A stretch of 64,000 nt of DNA. Origin: Thermohalobaculum sp039815685 (GTDB lineage Bacteria > Pseudomonadota > Alphaproteobacteria > Rhodobacterales > Rhodobacteraceae). A program made the translations under genes and the position numbers. Of the stretch, positions 8,597 through 16,943 are shown in pieces. The notes under the pieces were generated by a model, which saw nothing but the letters and a program-made list of their open reading frames with translations, searched no databases and was not told where the DNA came from. The number at the start of each line of letters is the position of its first letter. Positions within the stretch are counted from its first letter, which is position 1. The stretch covers positions 124,001-188,000 of the forward strand of contig JBCBYV010000003.1 of assembly GCA_039815685.1 (NCBI GenBank). The letters are read 5' to 3'.

Positions 8597-8965
8597 TCAG
8601 GCGTGCGCCGGGTTCGGCATCCCGCTCACATCCGCCTGCGCGGCGGCGACGACGGCCGTTAGCTCACGCCGGCTCTCCGGATTGCCGCTGCAGCAGTCGG
8701 AGATCAGGAATTGGAGCATATGGCCGAAGCTGTCCATATTGGCGCTGTAGCGTACGCCGCGCCCCTCGCGCACCGCCCGCACAAGACCGGCGCGCAGGAG
8801 GACCGAGAGATTGGTGGACATCGTATTCTGTTTCGCGTCGAGCCGCTCGGCGACCTCGCCGGCCAGCAATCCCTGATCGCCCATGGTCACAAGCAGGCGG
8901 AACGCTTCGAGACGTCGGGGATGACCTAAAGCACTTAATGCTGCGAGAACCTCATGGGTTTGCAC
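8597..8965 (-). CDS. ArsR-family transcriptional regulator
   Basis: This is a 122-residue winged-helix repressor. The helix-turn-helix is around residues 35-62 (GEVAERLDAKQNTMSTNLSV), followed by the wing (REGRGVRYSANM). Near the end it has DCCSGNPES (Cys91, Cys92), the same place as the arsenite-binding cysteines of the ArsR type described for Acidithiobacillus ferrooxidans, but the expected third cysteine is replaced by serine (Ser98). The start is GTG, fixed by GGAGGA six bases upstream. It precedes the ligase gene in what looks like one transcript. No arsenate reductase or arsenite pump gene is nearby, so arsenic sensing is doubtful. Confidence 0.88.
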   Translation of the reverse strand: MQTHEVLAALSALGHPRRLEAFRLLVTMGDQGLLAGEVAERLDAKQNTMSTNLSVLLRAGLVRAVREGRGVRYSANMDSFGHMLQFLISDCCSGNPESRRELTAVVAAAQADVSGMPNPAHA

Positions 8966-9104
8966 GACTGATCCTCCACATAGTGGTTTTCCTGCATTAA
9001 TGATCGTTCATATCGGGTATTCATGCAAGCGCTGAAATACGGATTCATGAAATATGAGTGTATGCATTGGAGCGCGCAAGGATAGCGCGCTCCGCAATGT
9101 CGCG
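8966..9104. promoter_or_regulatory. AT-richer control region between bdhA and the ArsR-family gene
   Basis: The stretch from about 8995 to 9068 is clearly less GC-rich than its surroundings. It contains ttcatgaa (9045-9052) and several tcat/atga steps (gttcatat, attcatgc, aatatgag), as expected for a promoter with symmetric operator sites for the leftward regulator gene. No single -35/-10 pair is convincing. Confidence 0.4.
9069..9093 (-). terminator. Hairpin terminator of bdhA
   Basis: A perfect nine-base stem GGAGCGCGC / GCGCGCTCC with a seven-base loop lies 12 bases beyond the bdhA stop. The following leftward sequence is AT-rich but has no long U run, so efficiency is uncertain. Confidence 0.6.
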
Positions 9105-9890
9105 TCAGAGAGCCGTCCAGCCGCCGTCGACGGAGATCGTGGTGCCGGTGATCTGGGCCGCGTCGTCCGAGCAGAGGAAGGCGACGGTGCCGCCGAGCTG
9201 TGCTGTGGTGGCGAACTCCTTGGAGGGCTGGCGTTCGAGCAGCACCTCGCGGATCACCTTGTCCCGGTCCATGCCGTATTTCTTCATCGTATCAGGGATT
9301 TGCGCTTCGACGAGCGGCGTCAGCACATAACCGGGGCAGATCGCGTTGCAGGTGATCGGCTCCTCCGCCGTCTCGAGGGCCGTCACCTTCGAGAGACCGA
9401 CGACGCCGTGCTTGGCCGCGACATAGGCGGATTTGAAGGGCGAGGCGGTGAGGCCGTGGGCCGAGGCGATGTTCACGACCCGGCCCCAGCCGGCCTTGCG
9501 CATGGCGGGCAGGGCGGCGGCGGTGGTGTGGAAGGCGGAGGAGAGGTTGATCGCGATGATCGCGTTCCACTTCTCGGGCGGGAACTCGTCGATCCCTGCC
9601 ACATGCTGGATGCCCGCATTGTTCACCACGATGTCGCAGGTGCCGAAATGCTCGATGGTCTTGGTGACGAGGGCGCGGCATTCGTCGCCCTGCGACATAT
9701 CGGCCTTGATGTAGACCGCATCGCTCCCGGTCTCGGCCGCGATCTTCTTGGCAAGGGCGTGATCGTCCTCGCTGTCGGAGAAGGAATTGAGCACGACCTT
9801 GGCACCACGCTTGGCCAGCTCCTCCGCAACCCCGAGGCCAATTCCTGAATTTGACCCGGTAATCACCGCAACCTTTCCGCCGAGAGACAT
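9105..9890 (-). CDS. bdhA: D-3-hydroxybutyrate dehydrogenase
   Basis: The product is a 261-residue short-chain dehydrogenase that interconverts 3-hydroxybutyrate and acetoacetate with NAD, a step in use of polyhydroxybutyrate. Visible motifs are the nucleotide-binding TGSNSGIGLG (residues 11-20), NNAG (90-93), Ser143 and the catalytic YVAAK (Tyr156, Lys160). The LEVAE-like VTALETAEEPITCNAICPGYVLTPLV segment fits 3-hydroxybutyrate dehydrogenases. The ATG at 9890 is preceded by AAGGGG seven bases upstream; an in-frame start 12 codons earlier lacks such a site. The gene stands alone, with a hairpin after it. Confidence 0.93.
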   Translation of the reverse strand: MSLGGKVAVITGSNSGIGLGVAEELAKRGAKVVLNSFSDSEDDHALAKKIAAETGSDAVYIKADMSQGDECRALVTKTIEHFGTCDIVVNNAGIQHVAGIDEFPPEKWNAIIAINLSSAFHTTAAALPAMRKAGWGRVVNIASAHGLTASPFKSAYVAAKHGVVGLSKVTALETAEEPITCNAICPGYVLTPLVEAQIPDTMKKYGMDRDKVIREVLLERQPSKEFATTAQLGGTVAFLCSDDAAQITGTTISVDGGWTAL

Positions 9891-10009
9891 GATGAACCCC
9901 TTTATCTTGTGGCGCGACTCGGGCACTCCTACCAGAGACGGCAGGGCCCGGTGCGGCGCACGATAGCCATCGGCGCGGCTGAGGCGAGGGGTCGAGAAGG
10001 CCCGATAAC

Positions 10010-10036
10010 AAAAAAAAGCGCCCCACGAGGGGGCGC
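10010..10036 (-). terminator. Intrinsic terminator (leftward)
   Basis: Seven-base GC stem, five-base loop and eight consecutive U on the leftward RNA. It is the clearest rho-independent terminator in the window. Confidence 0.85.
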
Positions 10037-10085
10037 ATCAGGTGTTGAGGCAGGTTTCATACAGGCTAGAAACCTATCGAGCAGT
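10010..10085 (-). ncRNA. Candidate small RNA with intrinsic terminator
   Basis: Read leftward, the sequence has a possible promoter (TTGTCG at 10121-10116, 18-base spacer, TATGCT at 10097-10092). It then has a stem-loop AGGTTTC-(10)-GAAACCT (10075-10052), a 15-base single-stranded spacer, and a textbook intrinsic terminator GCGCCCC-CTCGT-GGGGCGC followed by eight U (10036-10010). No leftward protein gene lies upstream for the terminator to serve; the DNA there is the 5' region of a rightward gene. A small RNA of about 75 nt is the simplest reading. I do not recognise a known family. It could instead end antisense transcription. Confidence 0.45.
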
Positions 10086-10128
10086 GACTGGAGCATACTG
10101 CAAAGTGGCCGAGAGCGACAAGTGCCAT

Positions 10129-12063
10129 TTGTGCCGAGGATCACAAAAACTGCGCAAATTCCGCTGGTTCCAAGGATTTTGGATTCTAGCGGGCTTGGGC
10201 GCGGCGATCCTCGCACCCCCTGTGTCGGCCGAAAGCACGCATGGGATCGCGATGTATGGCGCACCGGCATTGCCCGAAAATTTCGAGGCCTTGCCGTATG
10301 TTAACCCCGATGCGCTGAAGGGCGGACGGGTTACGTTTGCGGAATTCGGCAGCTTCGACAGCCTGAACCCCTTCGTGCTGAAGGGTGCAGCGCCCTGGGC
10401 GCTGTCATCGCACATGTTTGAGTCAATGTTGGCAAGGAGTTATGCGGAGCCTTTCACACTCTATGCCAACCTGGCGGAGGCCGTGGAGGTGCCGGCGGAT
10501 AGGAGCGGCGTGACCTTCACGCTCAATCCGGCGGCGCGCTTCTCCGACGGCAGCCCGGTAACGGTCGAAGACGTGATCTGGTCCTTCGAGACGCTCGCGG
10601 CCGAGGGGCACCCGCGCTATGACGCGGCGTGGAGCCAGGTTGCCTCGATCGAGCCAGTGGGCGAGCGGGGCATCCGGATCGCCTTCACCGAGCCGAACCG
10701 CGAGTTGCCGCTGATCCTTGGCCTCCGCCCGGTGCTGAAAAAAGCGCAGTTCGAGGGGCGGACGCTGGATGCCGAACCGCTCGAGCCGCTGATCGGGTCC
10801 GGGCCTTACGTCGTCGGGGAGATGGAGGCGGGGCGCAGCATCACCTTTCGGCGTGATCCGGACTGGTGGGGCGAGGGGCGGCCGATCAATCGTGGCCTCA
10901 ATAACTTCGAAGAGGTGCGCTACGACTACTTCCGCTCCTCCGACGCGATCTGGCAGGCGGTGACGGCGGGCGCGGTCGACATGCAGTCGGACAGCGATCC
11001 GGTGCGCTGGCTCGAAGGCTACGGGTTTGCCGCGGCCGAGGACGGTCGGCTCAGCCGGACCGAGATCGCGCATGGCCGGCCCTCGGGCATGTACGGCTTT
11101 GTCTTCAACACGCGACGGGCACCGCTCGACGACATCCGCGTACGGCGCGCGCTCGGCCTCGCCTTCGACTGGGCTTGGATCAACCAGCGGCTCTATGGCG
11201 GGGGCTATGAGCGGATCACGAGCTATTTCGGCGGCTCCCCGCTCGCCTGGAACGCGCCGGAGAAGACTGGGGCGGGTGTCGGCGCGCTGGCATCCGTGGC
11301 ATCGGACGCGACCGCCGGTGCCCCAGCAGCACTAGCCGTCGAGAGCCGAGCCGCAACCGCGAAATCGACGGCGAACGCGCCCGAGCCTCGGTCGCGGCGG
11401 GCGCCAGGCGGAGATGAGATCGGATGGCCGGTTTCGGATGGTTCGGGCCGGGACCGGCGGCTTCTGCGTGAAGCGGCGCGCCTGCTGGAGGATGCGGGCA
11501 TGCCGGTGCAGAACGGCGCCCGGCTCGGCCCGGATAGGCAGCCGATGGTCCTGGGCGTGCTGGTGGGCAGCACCGAGCATGAGACGCTGGCCGGGCTCTG
11601 GGCCGACACGCTCCGCCCCCTCGGCATCGAGCTCGATATCCGGCGGGTGGACGCAGCACAGTTTGCGCAGCGCAGACGCGACTACGACTACGACATCACG
11701 GTTCATCGCTGGGTCATGTCTCTATCGCCCGGGACGGAGCAGCGGTACTATTTCGGCTCGGACGGGCGGGAGACGCCGGGGACGCGCAACTATATGGGCG
11801 TGGCCGAGCCGGCGGTGGATGCGGCGATCGAAGGACTGCTGGTGGCCGAGGATGCCGAAGCGTTCCGTGGTGCTGCGCGCCGCCTCGACCGGTTGCTGAC
11901 CGAGGGGCTCTATGTCGTGCCCTTCGGCGTCCTGCCGAACGACCGGATCGTGCATGATGCGGATCTGCGCCACCCGGACTGGCAGGATGGTCAACGTTCC
12001 CTTTACGGCTGGTTCGGATGGTGGTCCGGCCCCGGTGTCTGGTGGCGCGAGGAGACGGAATGA
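10129..12063 (+). CDS. YejA-like ABC transporter substrate-binding protein (oligopeptide type)
   Basis: The product is a periplasmic binding protein of the SBP_bac_5 family close to YejA, which delivers peptides and microcin C-like compounds to a membrane ABC transporter. The signature HGIAMYGAPALPENFEALPYV plus NPDALKGG follows a signal peptide (LRKFRWFQGFWILAGLGAAI, cleavage near PPVSA). Later come FSDGSPVTVEDVIWSFE and GSGPYVV. No ATG precedes the signal peptide closely; TTG at 10129 is my choice, with GTG at 10105 or CTG at 10150 possible. Residues about 380-445 are an Ala-rich low-complexity stretch where the family normally has ordered sequence. No permease or ATPase gene is adjacent. 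The stop overlaps the recQ start (ATGA). Confidence 0.8.
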   Translation: MCRGSQKLRKFRWFQGFWILAGLGAAILAPPVSAESTHGIAMYGAPALPENFEALPYVNPDALKGGRVTFAEFGSFDSLNPFVLKGAAPWALSSHMFESMLARSYAEPFTLYANLAEAVEVPADRSGVTFTLNPAARFSDGSPVTVEDVIWSFETLAAEGHPRYDAAWSQVASIEPVGERGIRIAFTEPNRELPLILGLRPVLKKAQFEGRTLDAEPLEPLIGSGPYVVGEMEAGRSITFRRDPDWWGEGRPINRGLNNFEEVRYDYFRSSDAIWQAVTAGAVDMQSDSDPVRWLEGYGFAAAEDGRLSRTEIAHGRPSGMYGFVFNTRRAPLDDIRVRRALGLAFDWAWINQRLYGGGYERITSYFGGSPLAWNAPEKTGAGVGALASVASDATAGAPAALAVESRAATAKSTANAPEPRSRRAPGGDEIGWPVSDGSGRDRRLLREAARLLEDAGMPVQNGARLGPDRQPMVLGVLVGSTEHETLAGLWADTLRPLGIELDIRRVDAAQFAQRRRDYDYDITVHRWVMSLSPGTEQRYYFGSDGRETPGTRNYMGVAEPAVDAAIEGLLVAEDAEAFRGAARRLDRLLTEGLYVVPFGVLPNDRIVHDADLRHPDWQDGQRSLYGWFGWWSGPGVWWREETE

Positions 12064-13913
12064 CCCCGGCGACGGCTGCCGCAGAGTCTGGGGTTAGCAC
12101 TCAGGCTGAGGCGGCAACGGATGCCTCGCCCGCCGATCTCGTGCTGCGCGAGGTCTTCGGCTTCACCGGCTATCGGCCCGGGCAGCAGGAAATCGTCTCG
12201 GCGATGATGGCGCGCGAGGATGTGCTGGCCATCATGCCGACGGGCGGGGGCAAGTCGCTCTGCTACCAGCTGCCCGGGATCGCCGCGGGCGGGCTCACGC
12301 TGGTGGTCTCGCCGCTGGTCGCGCTCATGGAGGATCAGGTGAGCGCGCTGAGGGCCGCGGGGGTGGAGGCAGGCGCCTTCACCGCCGGCACGCCCGAGGA
12401 TGAGCGCGAGCGGATCTTCGGCGCGATCGAGGCGGGGGTCTTGAGGCTCCTCTACGTCGCGCCGGAGCGGTTGGCGAATGAGCGGTTCTGCGCCTTCCTG
12501 CAGCGGTTGCCGATCCGAAGGCTGGCGGTCGACGAGGCGCATTGCATCAGCCAGTGGGGGCATGATTTCCGTCCCGACTACCTGCGGCTCGGGCCGCTCG
12601 CGGCGACGCTCGGCGTGCCAGTTGGTGCCTTCACCGCGACGGCTGATGAGGAGACGCGGCGCGAGATCCTCGCCCGGCTCTTCCCAGAGCGGCGCCCGCG
12701 TGTCTTCCTCCGAGGCTTCGACCGGCCGAACCTCTTCCTCGCCTTCGAGCCGAAGCAGGGCGGGGACCGGCAGATCGTCGATTTCGTGGCGGCTCGGAGA
12801 GGTCAGTGCGGCATCGTCTATGCTGCGACCCGGAACCGGACGGAGAAGCTCGCAGATGCGCTGGTGCGTGCCGGGGTGCCGGCGCAGGCCTATCACGCCG
12901 GCCTCGATCCGGAGACGCGGGAGGCGCGGCAGCGCGCCTTCTCCCGCTCGGACGATATGGTCATGGTCGCGACCGTCGCCTTCGGTATGGGGGTCGACAA
13001 GCCCGATGTGCGCTTCGTGGTCGAGGCGGACCTGCCGAAGTCGATCGAGAGCTACTATCAGGAGATCGGGCGGGCGGGGCGCGACGGGCTGGCGGCGGAG
13101 ACGGCGTGCTTCTACGGGCTCGACGACATCCGCCTTGCCCGCGCCCGGATCGACGAGGGAGACGCGCCGGAGGATCGCAAGCGGGCGGACCATGCCCGGC
13201 TGAACGCATTGCTGGCGCTGGCGGAGACGCCGGGCTGCCGGCGCGTGCCGCTGCTGGCCTATTTCGGCGACGTATCCGAGCCCTGCGGGAACTGCGACAA
13301 TTGCCGCCGCCCGCCTCGGACCATCGACGGGACCGAGCCTGCGCAGATGGCGCTCTCGGCCATGGTCCGGTCGGGCGAGCGCTTCGGCATGGGCCATGTG
13401 GTGGCGATCCTGCGTGGGGTGGAGGACGAGCGTATCCGCCGCCTCGGCCATGATCGGCTGAAGACTTTCGGGGTCGGGCAGAAGTGGTCCGATGGCGCCT
13501 GGAAGGGCTGGCTTCGCCAGCTCTTTGCCCAGGGGCTCTGCGGGATCGACGGCGAGCGTCACGGGGCCTGGTACGTGACCGAGGCGGGCTGGGAAGTGCT
13601 GAAGGGCGGCCGTGAGGTCGTGCTCCGCCCAGCCGAGACCACGAGGAAAGGCGCCAGTGGGGCCAAGGCGCCGAAACCCGTCCTGGCGGGCGACGATGCC
13701 CCGCTCTTCGAGGCGATGCGCGCGCTCCGTCGGGAGCTTGCCGCCGAGGCTGGCGTGCCGCCTTATGTCGTCTTCTCAGATCGAACCCTCATCGCACTGG
13801 CCGAGGCGCGACCGACCACGCCCGAAGCGATGGCCTCGGTGGACGGCGTTGGCCGCGTGAAGCTTCAGAAGTTCGGGGAAGCGTTCCTCGAGATCATTCG
13901 CGTGCATCGCTAG
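12060..13913 (+). CDS. recQ: ATP-dependent DNA helicase RecQ
   Basis: The product is a 617-residue 3'-5' DNA helicase used in recombination and fork repair. Visible are Walker A PTGGGKS (residues 60-66), the DEAH box in VDEAHCISQWGHDFRPDY, QEIGRAGRDG of motif VI, the zinc-binding CGNCDNC region, the winged-helix RQC domain, and a C-terminal HRDC domain (PPYVVFSDRTLIALAEARPT). The ATG overlaps the stop of the upstream binding-protein gene by four bases with GGAG just before it, so translation is probably coupled, although the two functions have no known link. Confidence 0.96.
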   Translation: MTPATAAAESGVSTQAEAATDASPADLVLREVFGFTGYRPGQQEIVSAMMAREDVLAIMPTGGGKSLCYQLPGIAAGGLTLVVSPLVALMEDQVSALRAAGVEAGAFTAGTPEDERERIFGAIEAGVLRLLYVAPERLANERFCAFLQRLPIRRLAVDEAHCISQWGHDFRPDYLRLGPLAATLGVPVGAFTATADEETRREILARLFPERRPRVFLRGFDRPNLFLAFEPKQGGDRQIVDFVAARRGQCGIVYAATRNRTEKLADALVRAGVPAQAYHAGLDPETREARQRAFSRSDDMVMVATVAFGMGVDKPDVRFVVEADLPKSIESYYQEIGRAGRDGLAAETACFYGLDDIRLARARIDEGDAPEDRKRADHARLNALLALAETPGCRRVPLLAYFGDVSEPCGNCDNCRRPPRTIDGTEPAQMALSAMVRSGERFGMGHVVAILRGVEDERIRRLGHDRLKTFGVGQKWSDGAWKGWLRQLFAQGLCGIDGERHGAWYVTEAGWEVLKGGREVVLRPAETTRKGASGAKAPKPVLAGDDAPLFEAMRALRRELAAEAGVPPYVVFSDRTLIALAEARPTTPEAMASVDGVGRVKLQKFGEAFLEIIRVHR

Positions 13914-13925
13914 CAGCCGGGTGCC

Positions 13926-13970
13926 CAAATCTCTTTCAAGAGATTTGCAAATTTCTTGGAAGAAATTTGC
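13926..13970. terminator. Two tandem AT-rich hairpins between recQ and a convergent gene
   Basis: CAAATCTCTT-TC-AAGAGATTTG (13926-13947) is followed at once, sharing one G, by GCAAATTTCTT-GG-AAGAAATTTGC (13947-13970). Both stems are perfect, with two-base spacers at the tips. They are notably AT-rich in this DNA and lie 13 bases after recQ and 20 bases before the stop of the convergent DUF502 gene, so they probably terminate transcription from both sides. Confidence 0.65.
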
Positions 13971-13989
13971 TCCACCCCGGCCGGAAGCG

Positions 13990-14742
13990 TCAGTGCTTGT
14001 CGTCGTCCTCGCGCGGGGCTGAGAGCTCGGCGTAGTGCTCGCGGCGGGCCTGAACTTCGGCCGAACGGGCGCGGATCTCCTCCTGGGTCGGCGGTACGAC
14101 GAGACCAGCCGAGATCACCAGCTTTGCCGCTTCCTCGATCGTCATGTCGAGGGGGATGACGTCCTCCTCAGGCACGAAGAGCAGAAACCCGGAGGTCGGG
14201 TTCGGGGTGGTCGGCAGGAAGACGCTGACGAGAGCCCCGACATTGGCGGCCTCGGGGATCTCGCCCTTGGCCTCCGTCGAGATGAAAGCGACGGCCCAGA
14301 TGCCCCGACGCGGGTACTCGACGAGGCAGGCCTTCTGAAACGTGCTCTGGGACTGGGAGAGCACTGTCTCCACGAGCTGCTTCAGGGCGTTGTAGATCGA
14401 GCGCACAACGGGCGTGCGCCCCACAATAGACTCGCCGAAGAGGATGAGCTGTCGGCCGAACACCTTCTTCGCGAACCAGCCGACGATCACCGTGAAGACG
14501 AGGAAGACGAGCACCCCATAACCCGGCACGTCTATCCCCACCCAGGTGCGCGGATGATAGGGCGTCGGCACCAGCGGCATCACTTCGCTGTCGACAAAGG
14601 AGATCGTGTTCCAGGTGAGCCAGAGCGTGACGACGACGGGCGCGACGACGACAATACCGGTCAGGAAGTTGTTCCGCGCCCGCTGGAAGAGCGAGACCTT
14701 GCGGCGGCGCGGTGGGCGCTTGCGCTCCGGCTCTTCACTCAT
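13990..14742 (-). CDS. DUF502 family membrane protein
   Basis: The 250-residue product has a basic N-terminus (RKRPPRRRK) and two transmembrane segments (about residues 28-50 and 72-92). The family hallmark GESIVGRTPVVRSIYNALKQ follows, then a conserved soluble domain with FLPTTPNPTSGFLLFVPEED. The biochemical role of DUF502 proteins is not established. It lies 83 bases downstream of ghrA on the same strand and converges with recQ. Confidence 0.92.
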   Translation of the reverse strand: MSEEPERKRPPRRRKVSLFQRARNNFLTGIVVVAPVVVTLWLTWNTISFVDSEVMPLVPTPYHPRTWVGIDVPGYGVLVFLVFTVIVGWFAKKVFGRQLILFGESIVGRTPVVRSIYNALKQLVETVLSQSQSTFQKACLVEYPRRGIWAVAFISTEAKGEIPEAANVGALVSVFLPTTPNPTSGFLLFVPEEDVIPLDMTIEEAAKLVISAGLVVPPTQEEIRARSAEVQARREHYAELSAPREDDDKH

Positions 14743-14825
14743 ACTACGTAACCTGCCCGTCTCGCCTTGCCGCCCGAGGACGCGGATCGCACCCTCGCGG
14801 GATACCCCATGACTTGTCGGTGACC

Positions 14826-15776
14826 CTAGTAGCCGAGGGTGCGCCGCACAACGTGCAGAAAGGGCTCACCGCGTTCGCCGCGCCCGATCTGCCGCAGGAT
14901 CGCTTCGGCTGCCGTGGCCGGACGGGTGGCGGAGGCGATATGGGGGGTGACCGTGACCTTAGGATGGCGCCAGAAGGGATGGTCGCGGGGCAGGGGCTCC
15001 ACATCGAAGACATCGAGCGTGGCGTGGCCGAGATGACCGCTGTCGAGGGCTGCGAGGAGCGCGTCGTCGTCGATCAGCGGCCCGCGCCCGGGGTTCACGA
15101 TGACAGCCCCGGGCGCGAGGCGAGCGATGGCGGCAGCATCGATCACATGGCGGGTGCCGGGCGTGTCCGGCAGCAGCAGGACCAGGATCTCGGCACCGTC
15201 GAGGGCTGCGGGCAGGCCCTCGGGGCCCGCATGGCAGTCGACGCCCGCCACCTGCTTCGCACTGCGCGCCCAGCCGCGGACGGAAAAACCGTTGAGGGCG
15301 AGGTGTTCGGCGCAGGCCGCGCCGAGTTCCCCGAGGCCCAAGACCGTCACTTTGCGCTCGCGGGCGAGCGGCGGGAAGACCGAGGACCAAGGCACATCGG
15401 CGCCGTCACCGATATGTTGGTCGATGCCGAGATGATGGCGGAGGACATGGCCGGTCACATAGTCGAGCATGCCGAGCGTCAGACCGTCCTCGACCATGCG
15501 CAGAAGCGGCACCTCCTCGGGCAGGGGCAGCGTGAGGATCTCGTCCACCCCGGCCCAGAGGCTGAGCATCGCTTTCAGGCGTGTGAAGCCCTCGAACGTC
15601 TTGAGCGGACCCTTGGCGTTGAAGACGAGGTAGTCCACCTCGGCGCGGGGCACCTCGTCGGTGTCGGTTACCACGCGGATGGGCAGCGCGGCTTCATCGG
15701 AGGCGCGGGCGAGCTCGCGGGCATAGGTCTCGCGGTCGGCGGGCTTGCCGGCAAACAGGACGGTGGGTGTTGGCAT
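14826..15776 (-). CDS. ghrA: Glyoxylate/hydroxypyruvate reductase A
   Basis: The product is a 316-residue D-2-hydroxyacid dehydrogenase that reduces glyoxylate and hydroxypyruvate with NADPH. It shows the Rossmann motif GLGELGAACAEHL, the WAR coenzyme-selecting stretch (GWARSAK), the catalytic-domain sequence NPGRGPLIDDDALLAALDSG with the arginine/glutamate region, and the histidine in VTPHIAS. Compared with generic family members it has the GhrA-type start (VLFAGKP) and a HHLGIDQH segment. It begins three bases after the rodA stop, so it is probably co-transcribed with the cell-shape genes although metabolically unrelated. Confidence 0.9.
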   Translation of the reverse strand: MPTPTVLFAGKPADRETYARELARASDEAALPIRVVTDTDEVPRAEVDYLVFNAKGPLKTFEGFTRLKAMLSLWAGVDEILTLPLPEEVPLLRMVEDGLTLGMLDYVTGHVLRHHLGIDQHIGDGADVPWSSVFPPLARERKVTVLGLGELGAACAEHLALNGFSVRGWARSAKQVAGVDCHAGPEGLPAALDGAEILVLLLPDTPGTRHVIDAAAIARLAPGAVIVNPGRGPLIDDDALLAALDSGHLGHATLDVFDVEPLPRDHPFWRHPKVTVTPHIASATRPATAAEAILRQIGRGERGEPFLHVVRRTLGY

Positions 15777-15779
15777 GAA

Positions 15780-16943
15780 CTAGCGCCTGTGTACGTGGGC
15801 GGATTGGATGAGGCCGAAGGCGATGCAGAGGACGAGCATGGCGGAGCCACCATAGCTCACGAGCGGGAGGGGCACGCCGACGACGGGGATGAGGCCCATC
15901 ACCATCGCCATGTTCACCGCCCAGTAGAAGAAGAACGCAGCACCGAGCCCGCCGGTAAGGAGCGCACCGAAGCGGTGGCGGTTCCGCACACAGCTTGCGA
16001 TGCAGAGAAGCGCGATGAGCGCGTAGAGCGAGAGGAGGGAGAAGGAGCCGATGAAGCCGAACTCCTCCGACAGCGTGGTGAAGATGAAGTCGGTATGCTT
16101 CTCGGGCAGGAAGTTGAGGCGGCTCTGCGTGCCCTGCATGAAGCCCCGGCCCTCGAGCCCGCCGGACCCCATCGCGATCTTGGACTGGGTGATGTGGTAG
16201 CCCGCGCCGAGCGGGTCGTTCTCCGGGTTCAGGAAGGTCTCGATCCGGCGGTACTGGTAGTCCTTGAGGACCTGATGCTCGGTGCCGCGGGAGGCCATGA
16301 CGGCGTAGATCGCACCTGCGCCTGCCGCGCCGACGGCGATGAAGTACCAGAAGCTGACGCCTGCGAGGAAGAGGACGACGGCGCCGCCGAGGCCGAGGAG
16401 GAGCGCCGTGCCGAGATCGGGCTGCTTCAGCACGAGCGCCATGGGGATCAGGATCAGGAGGCAGGGCGGGATCAGCCAGAGCGGATGGCTGACCTTGGTC
16501 GGACCCAGCCAGTCATAGTACCGCGCCAGCGCCATCACGAGGCCGATCTTCATGAGTTCGGACGGCTGGAGCTGGAGCGGGCCGATCTGCAGCCAGCGGG
16601 TTGCACCCATGCCGGTGACGCCGACGAATTCCACCGCGACGAGCAGCATGAGCGCCGCGCCATAGGCGAAGGGCGAAGCAAAGCGCCAGACGCGAATATC
16701 GACGAGCGCGATCACGAGCATGAGGACGAGGCCGACGGCGAAGCGCGTCATCTGTCGGGACGCCCAGGGGTCGAGCGCGCCGCCGGCGACCGAGTAGAGC
16801 ATCAGGAAGCCGGCGGCCGCGATGGCGGCGATGACCAGCATCAGACCCCAGTCGAGGCGCAGGAGCTTGGCGCCGAGGCCCGGGGGGACCTGGCCTGCAC
16901 CGGGGGTCGGCATGCCGGCGGGGCGTCGGAAGGTCTCGGCCAT
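15780..16943 (-). CDS. rodA: Peptidoglycan glycosyltransferase RodA (MrdB)
   Basis: The product is a 387-residue SEDS-family polytopic membrane enzyme that polymerises lipid II during lateral wall growth with PBP2. About ten hydrophobic segments are visible. SEDS signatures include LQPSELMKIGLVMALARYY, GHRRIE-equivalent YQYRRIETFLNPE, the long periplasmic loop GYHITQSKIAMGSGGLEGRG, and the C-terminal PVVGVPLPLVSYGGSAM. Its ATG overlaps the mrdA stop by one base in an ATGA arrangement, which suggests translational coupling. Confidence 0.96.
   Translation of the reverse strand: MAETFRRPAGMPTPGAGQVPPGLGAKLLRLDWGLMLVIAAIAAAGFLMLYSVAGGALDPWASRQMTRFAVGLVLMLVIALVDIRVWRFASPFAYGAALMLLVAVEFVGVTGMGATRWLQIGPLQLQPSELMKIGLVMALARYYDWLGPTKVSHPLWLIPPCLLILIPMALVLKQPDLGTALLLGLGGAVVLFLAGVSFWYFIAVGAAGAGAIYAVMASRGTEHQVLKDYQYRRIETFLNPENDPLGAGYHITQSKIAMGSGGLEGRGFMQGTQSRLNFLPEKHTDFIFTTLSEEFGFIGSFSLLSLYALIALLCIASCVRNRHRFGALLTGGLGAAFFFYWAVNMAMVMGLIPVVGVPLPLVSYGGSAMLVLCIAFGLIQSAHVHRR

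Noticed and set aside
9929..10270. Leftward 113-codon frame ending near the terminator upstream of bdhA
   Set aside because: It runs through the terminator and opposite the binding-protein gene, with no ribosome site or family match. A small RNA explains the terminator better.
11260..11460. Possible double frameshift in the YejA-like gene
   Set aside because: Alternative frames here do not restore the family's usual sequence, so an insertion or replacement is more likely than a frameshift.
12003..13562. A 519-codon open frame on the - strand opposite recQ
   Set aside because: Antisense shadow of recQ; considered as a possible source for the leftward terminator at 10010-10036 but too far away and without coding evidence.
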